This document shows, piece after piece, positions 54,129 through 64,000 of a stretch of 64,000 bases of DNA. Source of the stretch: Incurvaria masculella (taxonomy: Eukaryota; Arthropoda; Insecta; Lepidoptera; Incurvariidae); NCBI GenBank assembly GCA_946894095.1, contig OX335651.1, positions 21,040,501-21,104,500 of the forward strand, in the 5' to 3' direction. How positions within the stretch are numbered: the first letter of the stretch is position 1; each line of letters starts with the position of its first letter. The translations under genes were made by a program, and so were the position numbers. The notes under the pieces are model-generated. The model was not told the DNA's origin. It saw only the letters and a program-made list of their open reading frames with translations, and ran no database searches.

Positions 54129-54975
54129 CTAGCTGAGATACACGGCGTCAATGTCGTTTTGGACTGATGTCTGAATTATATACTGGATAAATAGTAACCC
54201 AAAGAGCTGGTACAAAAGGCTAGTTGACACTTCATTTACGAACAGATTAGAAAATGTATCTACCTGCGAAATTTTATCATAATCGGTTGAGCCAATGTGG
54301 CATGATTGAATAAGAAAACATCCAAATATTGCCATTCATTAATACAGTGGAAGGGATCGATTTCTTTCAAGTTTTTGAAAGCATTTTCCGGCGGGACGAT
54401 CCTGCACTGCCATGGATGGAAATGCCACTACTTCATGGCCATGGATGTAAAACACGGACATTTTTTTATTGCTGCTTCGACCATCTTTCACTCAGTGCGA
54501 TGGTACGTACCAACTCAGGCGGGATTAACCCTATCACCTAGTTAGTAAGAAAGAGAACCTACATTTTTGCGTGGAATCCGAACCACAGCCAGCTTCAACA
54601 TCGATCACCCCTACAAATCTTGACCACGCCCATTGATCCTATACGTAGATGCAAACCGCATATTAATCGAGTGAGTAGTTCGCAGGTTATGAGCTGTTAT
54701 GTTATTTATGAGTGATTTACTCCGCCAATTTCCATGCTATACATATACATGCAGGAGCAGTCCACTTATCGTTTTATTCGCTCACTCCTCTGATAAGTTA
54801 GCTTGACGTTATGTAGCCAAGTAATGCGCAGATTAAGGCTAGACTTAGATACAAACCGCATCTAAAACGGGTATTTGGTTGTCAAGTTATAAGCTTACAT
54901 ACTACTGGTCACCCCTTTGATAATTTAGCGTGATGCTAAGTAGCCCTAAAATAGCGGGGAAAATCGAGCCGTACG
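54129..54975 (-). mobile_element. Helitron-like element, family H copy 3, with inverted 5S-SINE segment
   Basis: Border A|CTAGCTGAGATACACGGCGT. The body ends near GTAGCCCTAAAATAGCGGGG and GAGCCGTACG, as in copies 1 and 2. Between about 54410 and 54600 it holds the reverse complement of SINE positions 60676-60820 (ACACGGACATTTT, GCTTCGACCATC, GGCGGGATTAACCCTATCAC, TGGAATCCGAACCAC), with a short duplicated insertion. Confidence 0.7.
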
Positions 54976-55079
54976 TAGGTACGTTAAATTATGCAGCATC
55001 AATATTGGACGAGCCATACAAATTGTCATACACTATATCAACCCCCTGATAGCGACATTTAATCGTTGTAATCAGATTT

Positions 55080-55420
55080 TTAAAACATGGCATAAAGAAC
55101 CACCTGGTCGGCCAGAGAGTACTCGTCGGAGCTGCATGACACTGTCCTTCCGTCCCCTTTCTGCCATCGCTCAACGCGGAACAGGTAAAGATTTCCAACA
55201 AACTGTCGACAATCCGAAAATAATGACCAATCCATCCTGTAGATCTATATGAATCTATATGGCCGGTAAACAATGGAATCAACTCCCAACCAATATATTT
55301 CCTCCAAAGTACAACCTGGGGTCCTTCAAACACGGTGTGAAGAAGCATCTGGCCGGCCGGCATGGTTTTCGCAGCCGCCGTGAAAGTTCGAAAGCCAATA
55401 AGAATTATTTCAAATCAGGC
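55080..55420 (+). mobile_element. CR1/Jockey-like LINE, C-terminal fragment (copy)
   Basis: TCGTCGGAGCTGCATGACAC (SSELHD), TGGAATCAACTCCCAACC (WNQLP) and ACCTGGGGTCCTTCAAACAC correspond to the C-terminal coding end at 25630-25950. Frameshifted. Confidence 0.65.
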
Positions 55421-55549
55421 ACTTAGTAGTATCTGGGAGTATGTACATTTTTCTCTCATATTCCCCTTACTTGGATTTCGAATGTATACTATACAGGCGC
55501 CATGCTTATCATACAGCTAAGCCACTCTGAGATGTTAACGTTTATTGGT

Positions 55550-56500
55550 TTAATGGTTCTAGGGATTTCGTGAGTTATTTGAAAACGCGTTTCTTTTACC
55601 CCTTTAACAGTTAAATTGCAACAAAACCTTTCTTAGTGAACATTTTGATCTTAACAAAGCTACTGTTAAAATTTGTACATTCCAGTTTAAGCGGTTCCAG
55701 AGATTTCGTGTTTTATGAAAATTCGTAAATTTTTACCTCTTTTACTCCATTAGAAATTTAATTTTGAATAATTCTTGCCTATTAAGTGTTATCACCACCT
55801 TAAAAGGTGGTTTCTAGGTTCTATGGTTCTAGATATTTCGAGTGTTATTTGAAAACTCGTTCATTTTGGCTTCTTTTAACCCTTTAGAGCTAAAATCCTT
55901 TTGCAGCAAGCATTTTTTTCTTAAAAGAAAGCTATTCTAAACGTTTTACATTGCTAGGTTAAACGGTTCCGGAGATTCGGTGTGTGATGCCTAATTGCTG
56001 AATGAATATGTGTACTTTTTGGCCTCTTTTCGGTCCTTAACAGATCAATTTTAAATAATCCTTTCTGATTAATTATTCGCATCGTAACAGGAAGCCAAAC
56101 TGTTAATTTCACGTTTAAATGTTCATGGATTACGGAGATTTCTATATGAGTGTGTAGGTGGTTTTCACTTTTGTCTATTTTGTCATCATTTACCCCCTTA
56201 ACAAAGGAATTTCGTAAAATCCGTTCTTAGTGAGCATTCTCACTCAACCTTCGCTGCTGTGAAAATTTTAATTTTGTTGATTCAGTGGTTCCGGAGATTC
56301 CGTGTTTAATGCCTAATTGTTGTAGAAAAATGTGTACATTTTGTACTTTTTAACCCCCTTAACAATAGAAGTTTCCTTTACCTTCGTACCCTTTCTTGGT
56401 GAGCGTTTTTGCCGTAAAAGGATGCCACACTGAAAATTTCAAGTTTCTAGGTTCAGTGGTTTCGAACATATCGTGATGGGTGAATGAGTGGATTTCGCTT
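55550..56500. repeat. Diverged tandem-like array, ~6 units of 120-160 bp
   Basis: Recurrent motifs in fixed order: TTTACCCC.TTAACAG, AATTTC/TTTAAA stretch, TTCTTAGTGA.CATTTT, TGAAAATTT, then GGTTC.G.GATTTCGTG. Units are strongly diverged and uneven. The same motif series is found at 35640-36010. Confidence 0.5.
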
Positions 56501-56559
56501 AAATATTCAAAGAAACACTACTGTGGTTTCATACAAACGTTCGCTTCGCCTCTACAAGA

Positions 56560-57126
56560 GATGGCAGCAACTGCATTGGGAAATTTGCCTTTCGTTAAGA
56601 AAACCATGCTATTTAGTGAAAATGTTATTAATGAGTTGCAATGATATTGAAACTAGAACATGATAAAGTGTTAAATTAATAACACTTATTTAAGCATCTC
56701 GATTAGCTTCGATTTTTGGTCTAAATAACAAAATAAGTAATAATTTCTTTACTCACATCACGTGTGCAGAATCTTACAATTACTTTTAAAAATTATATTG
56801 CTTTCTTTTAATAGATCACAAACAACTATTGTGATAGAAAATGATGATTCCAATTTTCTTTAATTATTTGTAATATTGTTATCGAAACTTGGTTAAACTG
56901 TAAATATTACTATTGTGAACACATTGATTTGACCACACCGCGTGGTGGCATTCGGGATTTGAGCGAATAAACGGACGGTTGTGTGCACTCGTATTCACCT
57001 ATTATTTCACCCGATAAGATGGAAAATGGAGAGTCTCGATGGTGACGGCGCACCTGACCCACCACTGAGACATGACATCCTTCCAGGCAAGGACCATGGT
57101 CCCGCTGCTGTTTCATATATATTATA
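56560..57126. other. AT-rich intron sequence without a recognised gene
   Basis: No protein or terminal-repeat signal. 56930-57060 is less AT-rich and slightly CpG-bearing. Confidence 0.3.
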
Positions 57127-57510
57127 CTAGCTGCGGTACCCACCTCCGCTCGGGTCAATGTCGTGTTGGATTGATTTCGGTCTGAATTATTTCCTGGATA
57201 AAAAGTAACCCACCAAAAGGCTGGTCCAGGAATTCAATCCAAATAGTTTGAACCGATATGGCATGATTTAATGATAAACATCGACATATTCCCTTTTAGA
57301 GCTTCGTAAACATTTGGGAGCGAGTTTTAAAAGCATGTGCCGCCAGACCCTTAGTGCACTGGCACTGCTACATTTTATGAGGAATACGAACCACAGCCAC
57401 CTTCAACATCGAAAACGGTAACCAATCCCCAATCTGACTGCGCCCGGAGTTGCTATACGTTGATAAAATACGCAAATAAATCGGGCGAGTGGTTCGAAGT
57501 TATCGCTATA
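57127..57510 (-). mobile_element. Helitron-like element, family H copy 4 (truncated)
   Basis: Border A|CTAGCTGCGGTACCCACCTC; matches copies 1, 2 and 5 through AATACGAACCACAGCCACCT and ATACGCAAATAAATCGGGCG, then stops before the TTAA-type MITE at 57588. Confidence 0.6.
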
Positions 57511-57587
57511 CATGATATCGTGGAACTTTCTGTAGGCCTTTTTAACACCTACTATTTTCAAGTACATAGTTTTCGTTTTTCTCTTAA

Positions 57588-58129
57588 GGTGGCCCAACCC
57601 GCTCATCTCCCCATACAAAAGGGGAAAGAAGATCACGCCTATATTTCTTGTCAGAGATCCAAAACTTTGCTCAAAATAGCTTTATTTGATTGAACTAGAT
57701 GTCTGATGACCATTGGCATTGTAAAATTGTGTTTGGTTTCTAAGTTATAACGTACGAAAGTTCGGATTTTTCGCGCGTTTTATACAATAACTTTGGACGT
57801 GGATTACGCAATAATAAAGTAAGAACATCTTAAAAAGATTTGGCATCAGACATAGCTTATTTAATCAAGATTTATAATCTATTTGGTTTTTATTAGATTT
57901 TTGACTACAGCAGTCGTGGTTTACTTTTAGCTATAAGTCGTTTTGACATTAAAATTTTCGTAAATCTTACCAAATCATACACTATGCACATTGTCTTTTT
58001 TGTGGACAGGTTGCATCTTCCTCATCACGGAGCCTGTCTTATTCTTAGAAACAGAGAAGGTCCCAGAGCGCATCAGCACGGTTTTGTACCGTGCCCGCAA
58101 ATGAGTTGAGGCCGCCGGGTTGGGCCACC
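57588..58129. mobile_element. MITE with TTAA target duplication (piggyBac-like), complete
   Basis: GGTGGCCCAACCCG at the left and CGGGTTGGGCCACC at the right form a perfect 14-bp inverted repeat, flanked on both sides by TTAA (57584-57587 and 58130-58133). TTAA duplication is characteristic of piggyBac and a few other superfamilies. 542 bp, no transposase. At least five other, less complete relatives occur in the window. Confidence 0.85.
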
Positions 58130-58151
58130 TTAAGGTTTTATTGCGGTCACA

Positions 58152-59390
58152 CAGGCGGGCGACGCACGCACGCAAGCTCGCTGAACGCGGTTACAAAAGA
58201 CGCGCGGCCGCCTTGCCACCTCAGTCCGTTTCAACCTACTCACTGGTAACCACTAACGAGAACGCACTTGTACATCTACGAAAATATACAGTGTTGCTGC
58301 GGAAACCTGCCTACGTCATTGAGTAGCCTCACCTAGCTTCCCGTAGGCAGTCAACCCGCACATTGGTGACCCCGAACGTGCAACCCCTCGACGTGATGAA
58401 ACAACGTATAGTGCGGACTCAAAAGGAGCGATGTGAAGAAAGAAGTGATCTCCGGGGTTGGGCGTTTGGGCTCGCCCACCCCGCGCCGACTGCACGCTAC
58501 GAGTTCATCAGGGCGGCAACGGAGCGCAAACATGTTGCCACGCTTCTCCGAGCATCTCCGGGATACTCCCCGGTTCGCAACCTGGCCGCAGGGATCATAG
58601 TGTAGGTTTCTGCAATGGGGCAGCACTCCCCCGTGGCGGCGGCGGCGCTACACACATCGCGCGTTTTGCAACACATCGCCACGCCTTGCTTCATTTCGTC
58701 AAGAGCAACGTAGAGCACGACAAGAAGGTGGGTGATTCAGCGGAAGCGGAACGAACAAGGACAAGACCGCCAGGCCGACGATATCGCCCAGCTATGACGA
58801 CATAAAGGAGCTTTACTTTAAGGTTGACTACGCCGCTTAGGCCGGCACCTAGCTTTTCCCCATTGACCTCACCAGCGAGATGGCAGTCAAGTTGACCGAT
58901 ACCTGTTTTTTGTGCAGCACGGCGCGAAGTTACCATAATTAGCGTGACGCAGTTAATGGGCACGGAAGGACAATCCGTCTCCCATGGAGGTTCTTCGAGC
59001 TTCAAGAGCCACAGAACGCACCGATGGAGCAACCTTCGTAGACCGGCTACAGTGCTCATCGGCAACCTGGCAGCACGCCACAGCGCAGACGCGATTGGGC
59101 TCCGTTTTCGTTCATCGCTAGTTGCAGGTCAACCACGGAACCCTGCACCAGTGGTGACGAAATCAACACATCGGACGATCAGGCGGGCGACGCACGCACA
59201 CAAGCTCGCTGAACGCGGTTACAAAAGACGCGCGGCCGCCTTGCCACCTCAGTCCATTTCAACCTACTCACTGGTAACCACTAACGAGAACGCACTTGTA
59301 CATCTACGAAAATATACAGTGTTGCTGCGGAAACCTGCCTACGTCATTGAGTAGCCTCACCTAGCTTCCCGTAGGCAGTCAACCCGCACA
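58152..59390 (+). mobile_element. TRIM-like non-autonomous LTR element
   Basis: Two 211-bp direct repeats (58152-58362, 59180-59390) differ at two or so positions, both ending CAGTCAACCCGCACA. Directly after the first comes TTGGTGACCCCGAACGTG, which matches the primer-binding sites I know from many insect gypsy-type elements. The 817-bp interior has no gag, protease, RT or integrase motif; its frames show no recognised domain. Small size, paired LTRs and a primer site with no coding capacity define a TRIM. The repeats start with CAGGCGGGCG rather than TG, so the true LTR start may be longer in the second copy. I see no clear target duplication. Confidence 0.7.
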
Positions 59391-59399
59391 ATTTGTATT

Positions 59400-60550
59400 A
59401 AACATTTAAAAATTACATACGCAATCCTTGCTCGTTGATCGCTCCTTATATTAATGAAAACCATATCAAAAAGTCCGTTGCGTGGTTTAGAAGAAGTAAA
59501 CGAAAAAATTAAGGCAGATTGTGATTACCCCCCAAGCCGCCGCCTCGGAGTAATTCGGGTTGTATGACAGCTACATCTTAACGTAAGCGGAACTGAATTA
59601 TATATAGCCTATCCTGTGCCCCGTGTATTCACATATGCGTGTAGTAAGTTTCATCAAATTCGGATGATCGGTTTACGAGTTATGGAAAAACATACATACA
59701 TACATACAGAACTGATTTCTAAAAATCATCAATTTAGTCTTAGTATCATACATAAAGTCTACAAACGAAGTATCTTAGAAAACAAAGCAACTTACTCCAT
59801 GAACACCCCTTACAGATTTATTATTAGTATAGATGACGTATTGTGGGCTTTATGGGGCTAGCCAGGATGATCAACATCCTCTCCTGGTACCTGATGCATC
59901 GTGGGTTTTCTTTGAGCACAGTGAAGTCAACGAACTTGTTACATTAGGCACACGTTACACAGCAACAAGCGAAACTGACAGGTCGGATCTGCCTGTCTGG
60001 TGCGGACGAATATCCAATAACAAGTGCGTGGCCACTCCGCATGTCCCCCACCAGTAAGATTTTTCAAACCTGCCCAGGTGTGACAACTTGAGATACTCGA
60101 TTCTAATTGGTCGCTAGCATGTCATTCGGTTGGCACACCTGCGTTTCCTCTCAGTAGCGCCATCCGTCTTGATTAAAACGCACATTGAAAACAACATCAT
60201 AAACAATGCTAGAACCGAAACCTTCCAGTAGTATGAAATTAAAACGAACTTCCGTCATAAATCATACCGTGAACTAAAATGATTATCGATCATTGCGACA
60301 TATATATTGCACTCATAAGATTTTGTTTATTGTTTATTGTTTATTCATCATCCATAGACAGTACACTGCACTCGGATTTGTCATATTTTATCATTAGCCA
60401 GTTCGGGGAAATCCCAGCGAAGAACTGGAAAGAAACTCCGCTGGATTTTTTTTTTTTGTAACAGCATAACAATTTACTTAAAATAATGTAACTCAAATGT
60501 ATTTCTGAAAATCATAAAGTTAGTTAATTTAAAATAATGAAATAGTATAT
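59400..60550. other. No gene recognised; dispersed-repeat text at 59440-59720
   Basis: 59440-59720 has features of a dispersed repeat end (CCGTTGCGTGGTTTAGAAG, ATGATCGGTTTACGAGTTAT, CATACATACATACATACAG). The rest has short frames without similarity. Confidence 0.35.
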
Positions 60551-60554
60551 TATA

Positions 60555-60930
60555 GTTGTCAACCTCAGTGGCCCAGTGGCGCGACACTTCGGCGATCGCT
60601 CTCCGAAGTTAAGCAACGCTAGGTCCGGTCTGGTCTTGGATGGGTGACCATTCGACCGTTGAGAGAGGCTGGCCGTGGTTCGGATTCCACGTTAAACTGT
60701 AGGTCCCCTTCCTTACTTACTAGGTGGTAGGGTAAATCCCGCCCGGATTGGTACCAGCGCATTGGATGAACGATGGTCGAAGCGGCAATGAAAATTGTCC
60801 GTGTTTTCCATCCAGTTCAATGTAGCCGTGCAATATAAGGAAGGTCCTGGCATGGCACCTAGTTCCCATGTGGTGTGTTGGGCTAATACCATGACAGAAG
60901 TTGTGGTATTAGCCAGCCATGTCGTCACAT
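60555..60930 (+). mobile_element. SINE with a 5S rRNA-derived head
   Basis: The first about 100 bp contain CCGAAGTTAAGCAACGCTAG, GTCCGGTC and CTTGGATGGGTGACC. These are the internal promoter elements of 5S rRNA (A box, intermediate element, C box) in the right order and spacing. It is followed by an unrelated body of about 250 bp and ends in an A-run after CACAT. RNA polymerase III internal promoter, family-specific body and A-tail define a 5S-derived SINE (SINE3 type). Other fragments of the same body lie at 5136, 53290, 54410 (inverted) and 62898 (inverted). It is not a functional 5S gene: the outer stem halves do not match. Confidence 0.85.
60594..60650 (+). promoter_or_regulatory. 5S-type internal RNA polymerase III promoter
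   Basis: AGTTAAGCAACGCTAGG (A-box region) followed by the intermediate element and TTGGATGGGTGACC (C box) matches conserved eukaryotic 5S internal control region sequence, where TFIIIA binds. Confidence 0.75.
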
Positions 60931-61379
60931 AAAAAAAAAAGTTAAAATATGTAAACGGCTGCGTCTATTGTGGTCGGTGACCCTCGTGCGGTGCCCGTTA
61001 AACGATATAATAAATGTCCTCCAAATAAAAATATTGCATTTGACTCAACTTTTTCCGGCTATTATGATTATCGGGTTCAGGTTTTTTCGAAAATGCCTGA
61101 AATCAGCCAGTCAAATACAATAAAAGTTATCGTTTGTAGCAACTGCCTAAGATCTCAAGGCATAATCGATTACGCCTGAAAAAGTACAGTCAATTGAAAT
61201 ATTTTTATAGAATTCTTACATTTGACGGCATAATCACAAATGCCTAGGCTATATATAGAAAGCCTATTTATAGAATAAGCCTGCGACAGATACAATTGTT
61301 ATAGTCTTAAGAATAATGTTTATTTCATGCTCAAGACATATATGTACATACATTTACCATTCTTAAATTATTTTACCAT

Positions 61380-61800
61380 AGCCTTCTAAGTCATATTAAT
61401 GCTGCCAACATACATGAGGCATACATGATTTTCCGTCTAGACTTCATCCGCCAAACGTGCGGAAAAGGAACACAGCTCCAAAAAGTAGCCACCATTTTTT
61501 CGCCAATGTTTTTAGGTCTTTGCAATTTTGTTGGAAACTTGCCATTCGGAAACACCCGCATCGAAGAAAGTAAGAAGCTTACCGGATCATATTTATGCAT
61601 CCATGTCTCGTCACCACTAATCATTTCAGAAACACGAATCGAAGACACATTTTAGAAATATAGTCGAATTTCTCTGCACCAAACCCACTGAGATCGACGT
61701 GACCAATCCACACGGACTTGTTTTTCCGGTTCGGAGTGCACGTTCCAAGCTGAAAATGTTCTCGCTTGAGCTCCTTCGTCGCAAATGTAAAGGCAACAAG
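61380..61800 (-). pseudogene. mariner-like transposase fragment
   Basis: The minus strand encodes FVAFTF-like and FGAEKFDYISKM upstream, then VSEMISGDETWMHKYDPVSF (first catalytic Asp region, compare ITGDETWIYHYDP) and a KMVATFWS-like strand (compare KVMATVFWD). Only the region around the first catalytic Asp remains, with frame changes. Confidence 0.6.
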
Positions 61801-62149
61801 TGATGACTGAAAAAAAATTGTAAATGTTTGTTTTAATGCTCTAAATATCGCTTCAAGTTAGATATTTAAATACATTTCATACTCAAAAACAAATGATATA
61901 GGTGCATTATATTTTAATATTTCGAGCATCTATAAATGTATACAGTGACCCATATACTTCGTGTGTGTAGTTATATCCTGAGCGAGGAAGTTTAAGTATC
62001 GAACAAAATAAACCCACGGCCCTACAAAGGTTTTAGCGAGACATCCCTCGCGTTCATGGCCCAGGAAATATAATGATAATAATTTTAAAGATATTTGCGA
62101 CGAGATTAGCTACAATTCGTAATAAAATGTTTGTCAACACCACAATATA

Positions 62150-62450
62150 AACTTTTCCAGCAGTATTCAGAGCGGGCGGACTAACTTTAGTACGCGTATT
62201 AAGCGAACGAAACCGGTTTTTGTATCCGGTGCTAATCGCATACTAAGTTTTGACAGGTTCTCTCTGAATACCACTGTTCGTGTTTACATGCAAGAACCGT
62301 ACAGGGCAAACCCAATAGTCCAATATATTCGAGTGAAAAGTCCGGAGGCGGTTCCGCTCCTACACCGCCCGCCCGCGCGCCCTCCCGCGCTCCACACGAG
62401 GGCTCTCGACGTGCGCCGACTCAGACGAGGGCCATATTAAAAAGATATTA
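62150..62450. other. GC-rich patch in intron 2
   Basis: 62338-62430 contains CCGCCCGCCCGCGCGCCCTC in otherwise AT-rich DNA; no frame is convincing. 61800-62600 otherwise holds nothing that I can name. Confidence 0.35.
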
Positions 62451-62603
62451 AACTTTTACGAGTGTGTAAAAAGGCAATCGAAAAGATGGAGTTTTAGTTG
62501 GAACCTCCCTCCAAACCCTTCCACGCCCCGAGTAAGTTGCCACCCCACACCATACCTCGCACGTCTCTGTGAAGCAGTTTTTCATATAATATTTTATGCA
62601 TTA

Positions 62604-63255
62604 CTAGCTGCGGTACCCGGCTCCGTTCGGGTCAATGTCGTTTTGGTCTGATGGCGTTCTGAATTATTTCCAGGATAAAAAGTACCCCAAAGGGCTGGTC
62701 CAATAAGCTAGCTCAGGACAATGTATCCATCTACAAAACTTAATCAAAATCGTTTGAGCCTGTATGGCATGACATATGATAAACATCCAAAAATTCCCAT
62801 TCAGTGCTTCGTAAACGTTTGGGGGCGATTTTTTCCAAACTACTTAGTAGCACATGCCCCAGACCCTTCCTGTACTGGCACTGCTACATTTAAATGGATA
62901 CAAAACCAACACAGGCGGGATTAGCCTTAACCTCTAGTAAGTAAGGAAGGAAGGGGACCTAAAGTTTTACGTGTATTTCGAACCACACCCACCTTCACAA
63001 CCCATTCCGAACCTTATTGCGCCCAGAGAAGGTATATGTTGATAATATACGCAAATGAATCGGGTGAGTGGTTCGCAAGTTATAAGCATTTAACACTTTC
63101 TGTTCACCTCTCTGGTAAATGAGCTTTATATTATGTAGCCTATACGGTTTGAGTAAAATTGGGCTAGATCAAACTAATAGATATTAACCGCATCAAAATC
63201 GGGTAATTGGTTCTCAACTCATAAGTATTTTATCCCACTGGTCACATCTCTGCCA
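62604..63255 (-). mobile_element. Helitron-like element, family H copy 5, with inverted SINE segment
   Basis: Border A|CTAGCTGCGGTACCCGGCTC. At 62904-62990 it contains GGCGGGATTAGCC, CTAGTAAGTAAGGAAGGAAG and GGGGACCTAAAGTTTTACGT then CGAACCAC, the reverse complement of SINE positions about 60676-60740. Otherwise it follows the family body. Confidence 0.7.
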
Positions 63256-63352
63256 TTCGTTTGTTTATTTTTAGCAGAAAATCTCTTGTTTATTATGTCG
63301 TGCCTATTGTAACATCATTTTTAAATAGCAACAACAGTTTCGTTACTTGCAT

Positions 63353-63749
63353 TTAGGGTTGCCATCCGTCCGGGTTTCCCCGGATTTGTCCTAGTTTAGA
63401 GGGCATCCGGGGAGCGTCCGGGCGGGGCTTCATTGTAGTCCGGGTTTACAAATTTAAAGTTTTACTATGCGTATCTAACTGATTTGTAAAATAATTTGTA
63501 ACATACTACAATCATATTTTGTTTTTTTTAGGTAAGTACATTTAAAATTAAGATAAAAGATCACTAAATTTAATTTTAAGGTCTGAAAATAAATAAAAAG
63601 GGGATTAATGATATTTTCAACTGTTTTTTATAACACTGACTGTTTAAAAAACCTGTTGACATGTCCGGGTTCTGGGGTCTAAAATCCGGGGTTTTCACGC
63701 GTATTTTCACATCTTGTCCTGGTTGCCAAATTTTAGAGATGGCAACCCT
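63353..63749. mobile_element. hAT-type MITE, 397 bp
   Basis: AGGGTTGCCATC near the left end and GATGGCAACCCT at the right end form a 12-bp inverted repeat. ACTTGCAT at 63345-63352 recurs at 63750-63757, an 8-bp target duplication as for hAT elements. The left end has two extra T before the repeat. Interior non-coding, with CCGGGTTT-type subterminal repeats. Confidence 0.8.
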
Positions 63750-63757
63750 ACTTGCAT

Positions 63758-64000
63758 CACGCAGTCGTTGTCATATCACCATCTAAATAAACACGTTGCG
63801 CCATGTCTTTGCGCGCGGCGGTGAAACATTCCGTTCATATAAAAGCAAGTCCATGCATAAAATACTTTATTTTATATTGCGCGGTACAGTGAGCTTGAAC
63901 TGAGAGATTTTTTCTGGTGGACGAAATTATGAATCGGTGATAATATCTTGAGCACATTTTTAAAATGCCATAATGTAAAAAAAAATGCAAAGTGGGACAT
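63758..64000. other. Right edge, no gene recognised
   Basis: AT-rich sequence with no recognisable feature; it continues intron 2. Confidence 0.3.

Larger units (their letters stand above)
53583..64000 (+). other. nAChRalpha: Intron 2 of the nAChR alpha gene (to window edge)
   Basis: Donor GTGAGTAG opens an intron of at least 10.4 kb. The features listed to the right edge lie within it. I searched by eye for the short exon encoding NLKNQ(I/M)MTTN-like sequence and did not find it. Confidence 0.6.

Noticed and set aside
60555..60680. Functional 5S rRNA gene
   Set aside because: Internal promoter matches 5S, but the 5' and 3' stem I halves do not pair, no T-run terminator follows, and the unit continues into a SINE body with an A-tail.
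53583..64000. Third nAChR coding exon
   Set aside because: No text resembling the conserved short exon (NLKNQ-type) with flanking splice sites was found by eye on the plus strand.

Overview
The window looks like nuclear DNA from a moth or butterfly. No single marker proves this. The case rests on an insect-type nicotinic acetylcholine receptor (nAChR) exon, several repeat families that I associate with Lepidoptera, and the mix of mariner, Helitron, BEL/Pao, gypsy and Jockey/CR1-like elements in AT-rich DNA. No bacterial operon, CRISPR array, tRNA gene or intact rRNA gene is visible.

The one clear host gene lies on the + strand. It is the 5' part of an nAChR alpha subunit. Exon 1 (coding 5874-5922) encodes the start codon and signal peptide and ends in a good splice donor. 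The next coding exon (53443-53582) encodes the start of the mature ligand-binding domain. Phases match (one base plus two bases completing a Gly codon), so intron 1 is about 47.5 kb and intron 2 runs off the right edge. Almost everything else sits in these two introns. About 0.7 kb upstream of the real exon lies a tandem array of decayed exon copies (52392-52770). They carry the same Arg-to-stop change wherever that codon is present, and one keeps an intact splice acceptor.

Layout. 1-1600: N-terminal part of a Helitron-like protein with 23-residue repeats, then two tandem arrays. 3000-5900: GC-rich patch, LINE tail, Helitron end, a hAT-type MITE nested in another repeat, then the CpG-rich leader and exon 1. 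8495-16880: a complete, young BEL/Pao retrotransposon (8776-16417; 930-bp LTRs differing at one position I could find; TSD GATAC) inside a tandem satellite. 16900-28000: decayed LINE pieces, GC-rich patches, MITEs, a short Helitron and an LTR-like segment with a 60-bp array. 28000-34000: a Jockey-like LINE, a gypsy element lacking its reverse transcriptase, and a Helitron-like copy. 34149-35261: an element with very long inverted repeats. 37200-40100: a triple nest (mariner in a dispersed repeat in a reverse-transcriptase element). 40300-43800: a complete Helitron with an intact helicase C-terminal tail and a second internally deleted gypsy element. 44000-51000: LINE remnants, MITEs, a perfect 21-bp hairpin, a 46-bp tandem array and a Tc1/mariner relic. 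52200-53600: pseudo-exons and the real exon. 54000-64000: further Helitron-like copies, a TTAA-flanked MITE, a TRIM-like LTR element, a 5S-rRNA-headed SINE and a hAT-type MITE.

The strongest unexplained signals are the pseudo-exon array, the 5S-derived SINE, and the finding that fragments of that SINE lie inverted inside a Helitron-like family. All similarity statements are by eye from this sequence and remembered family motifs. No search was run.
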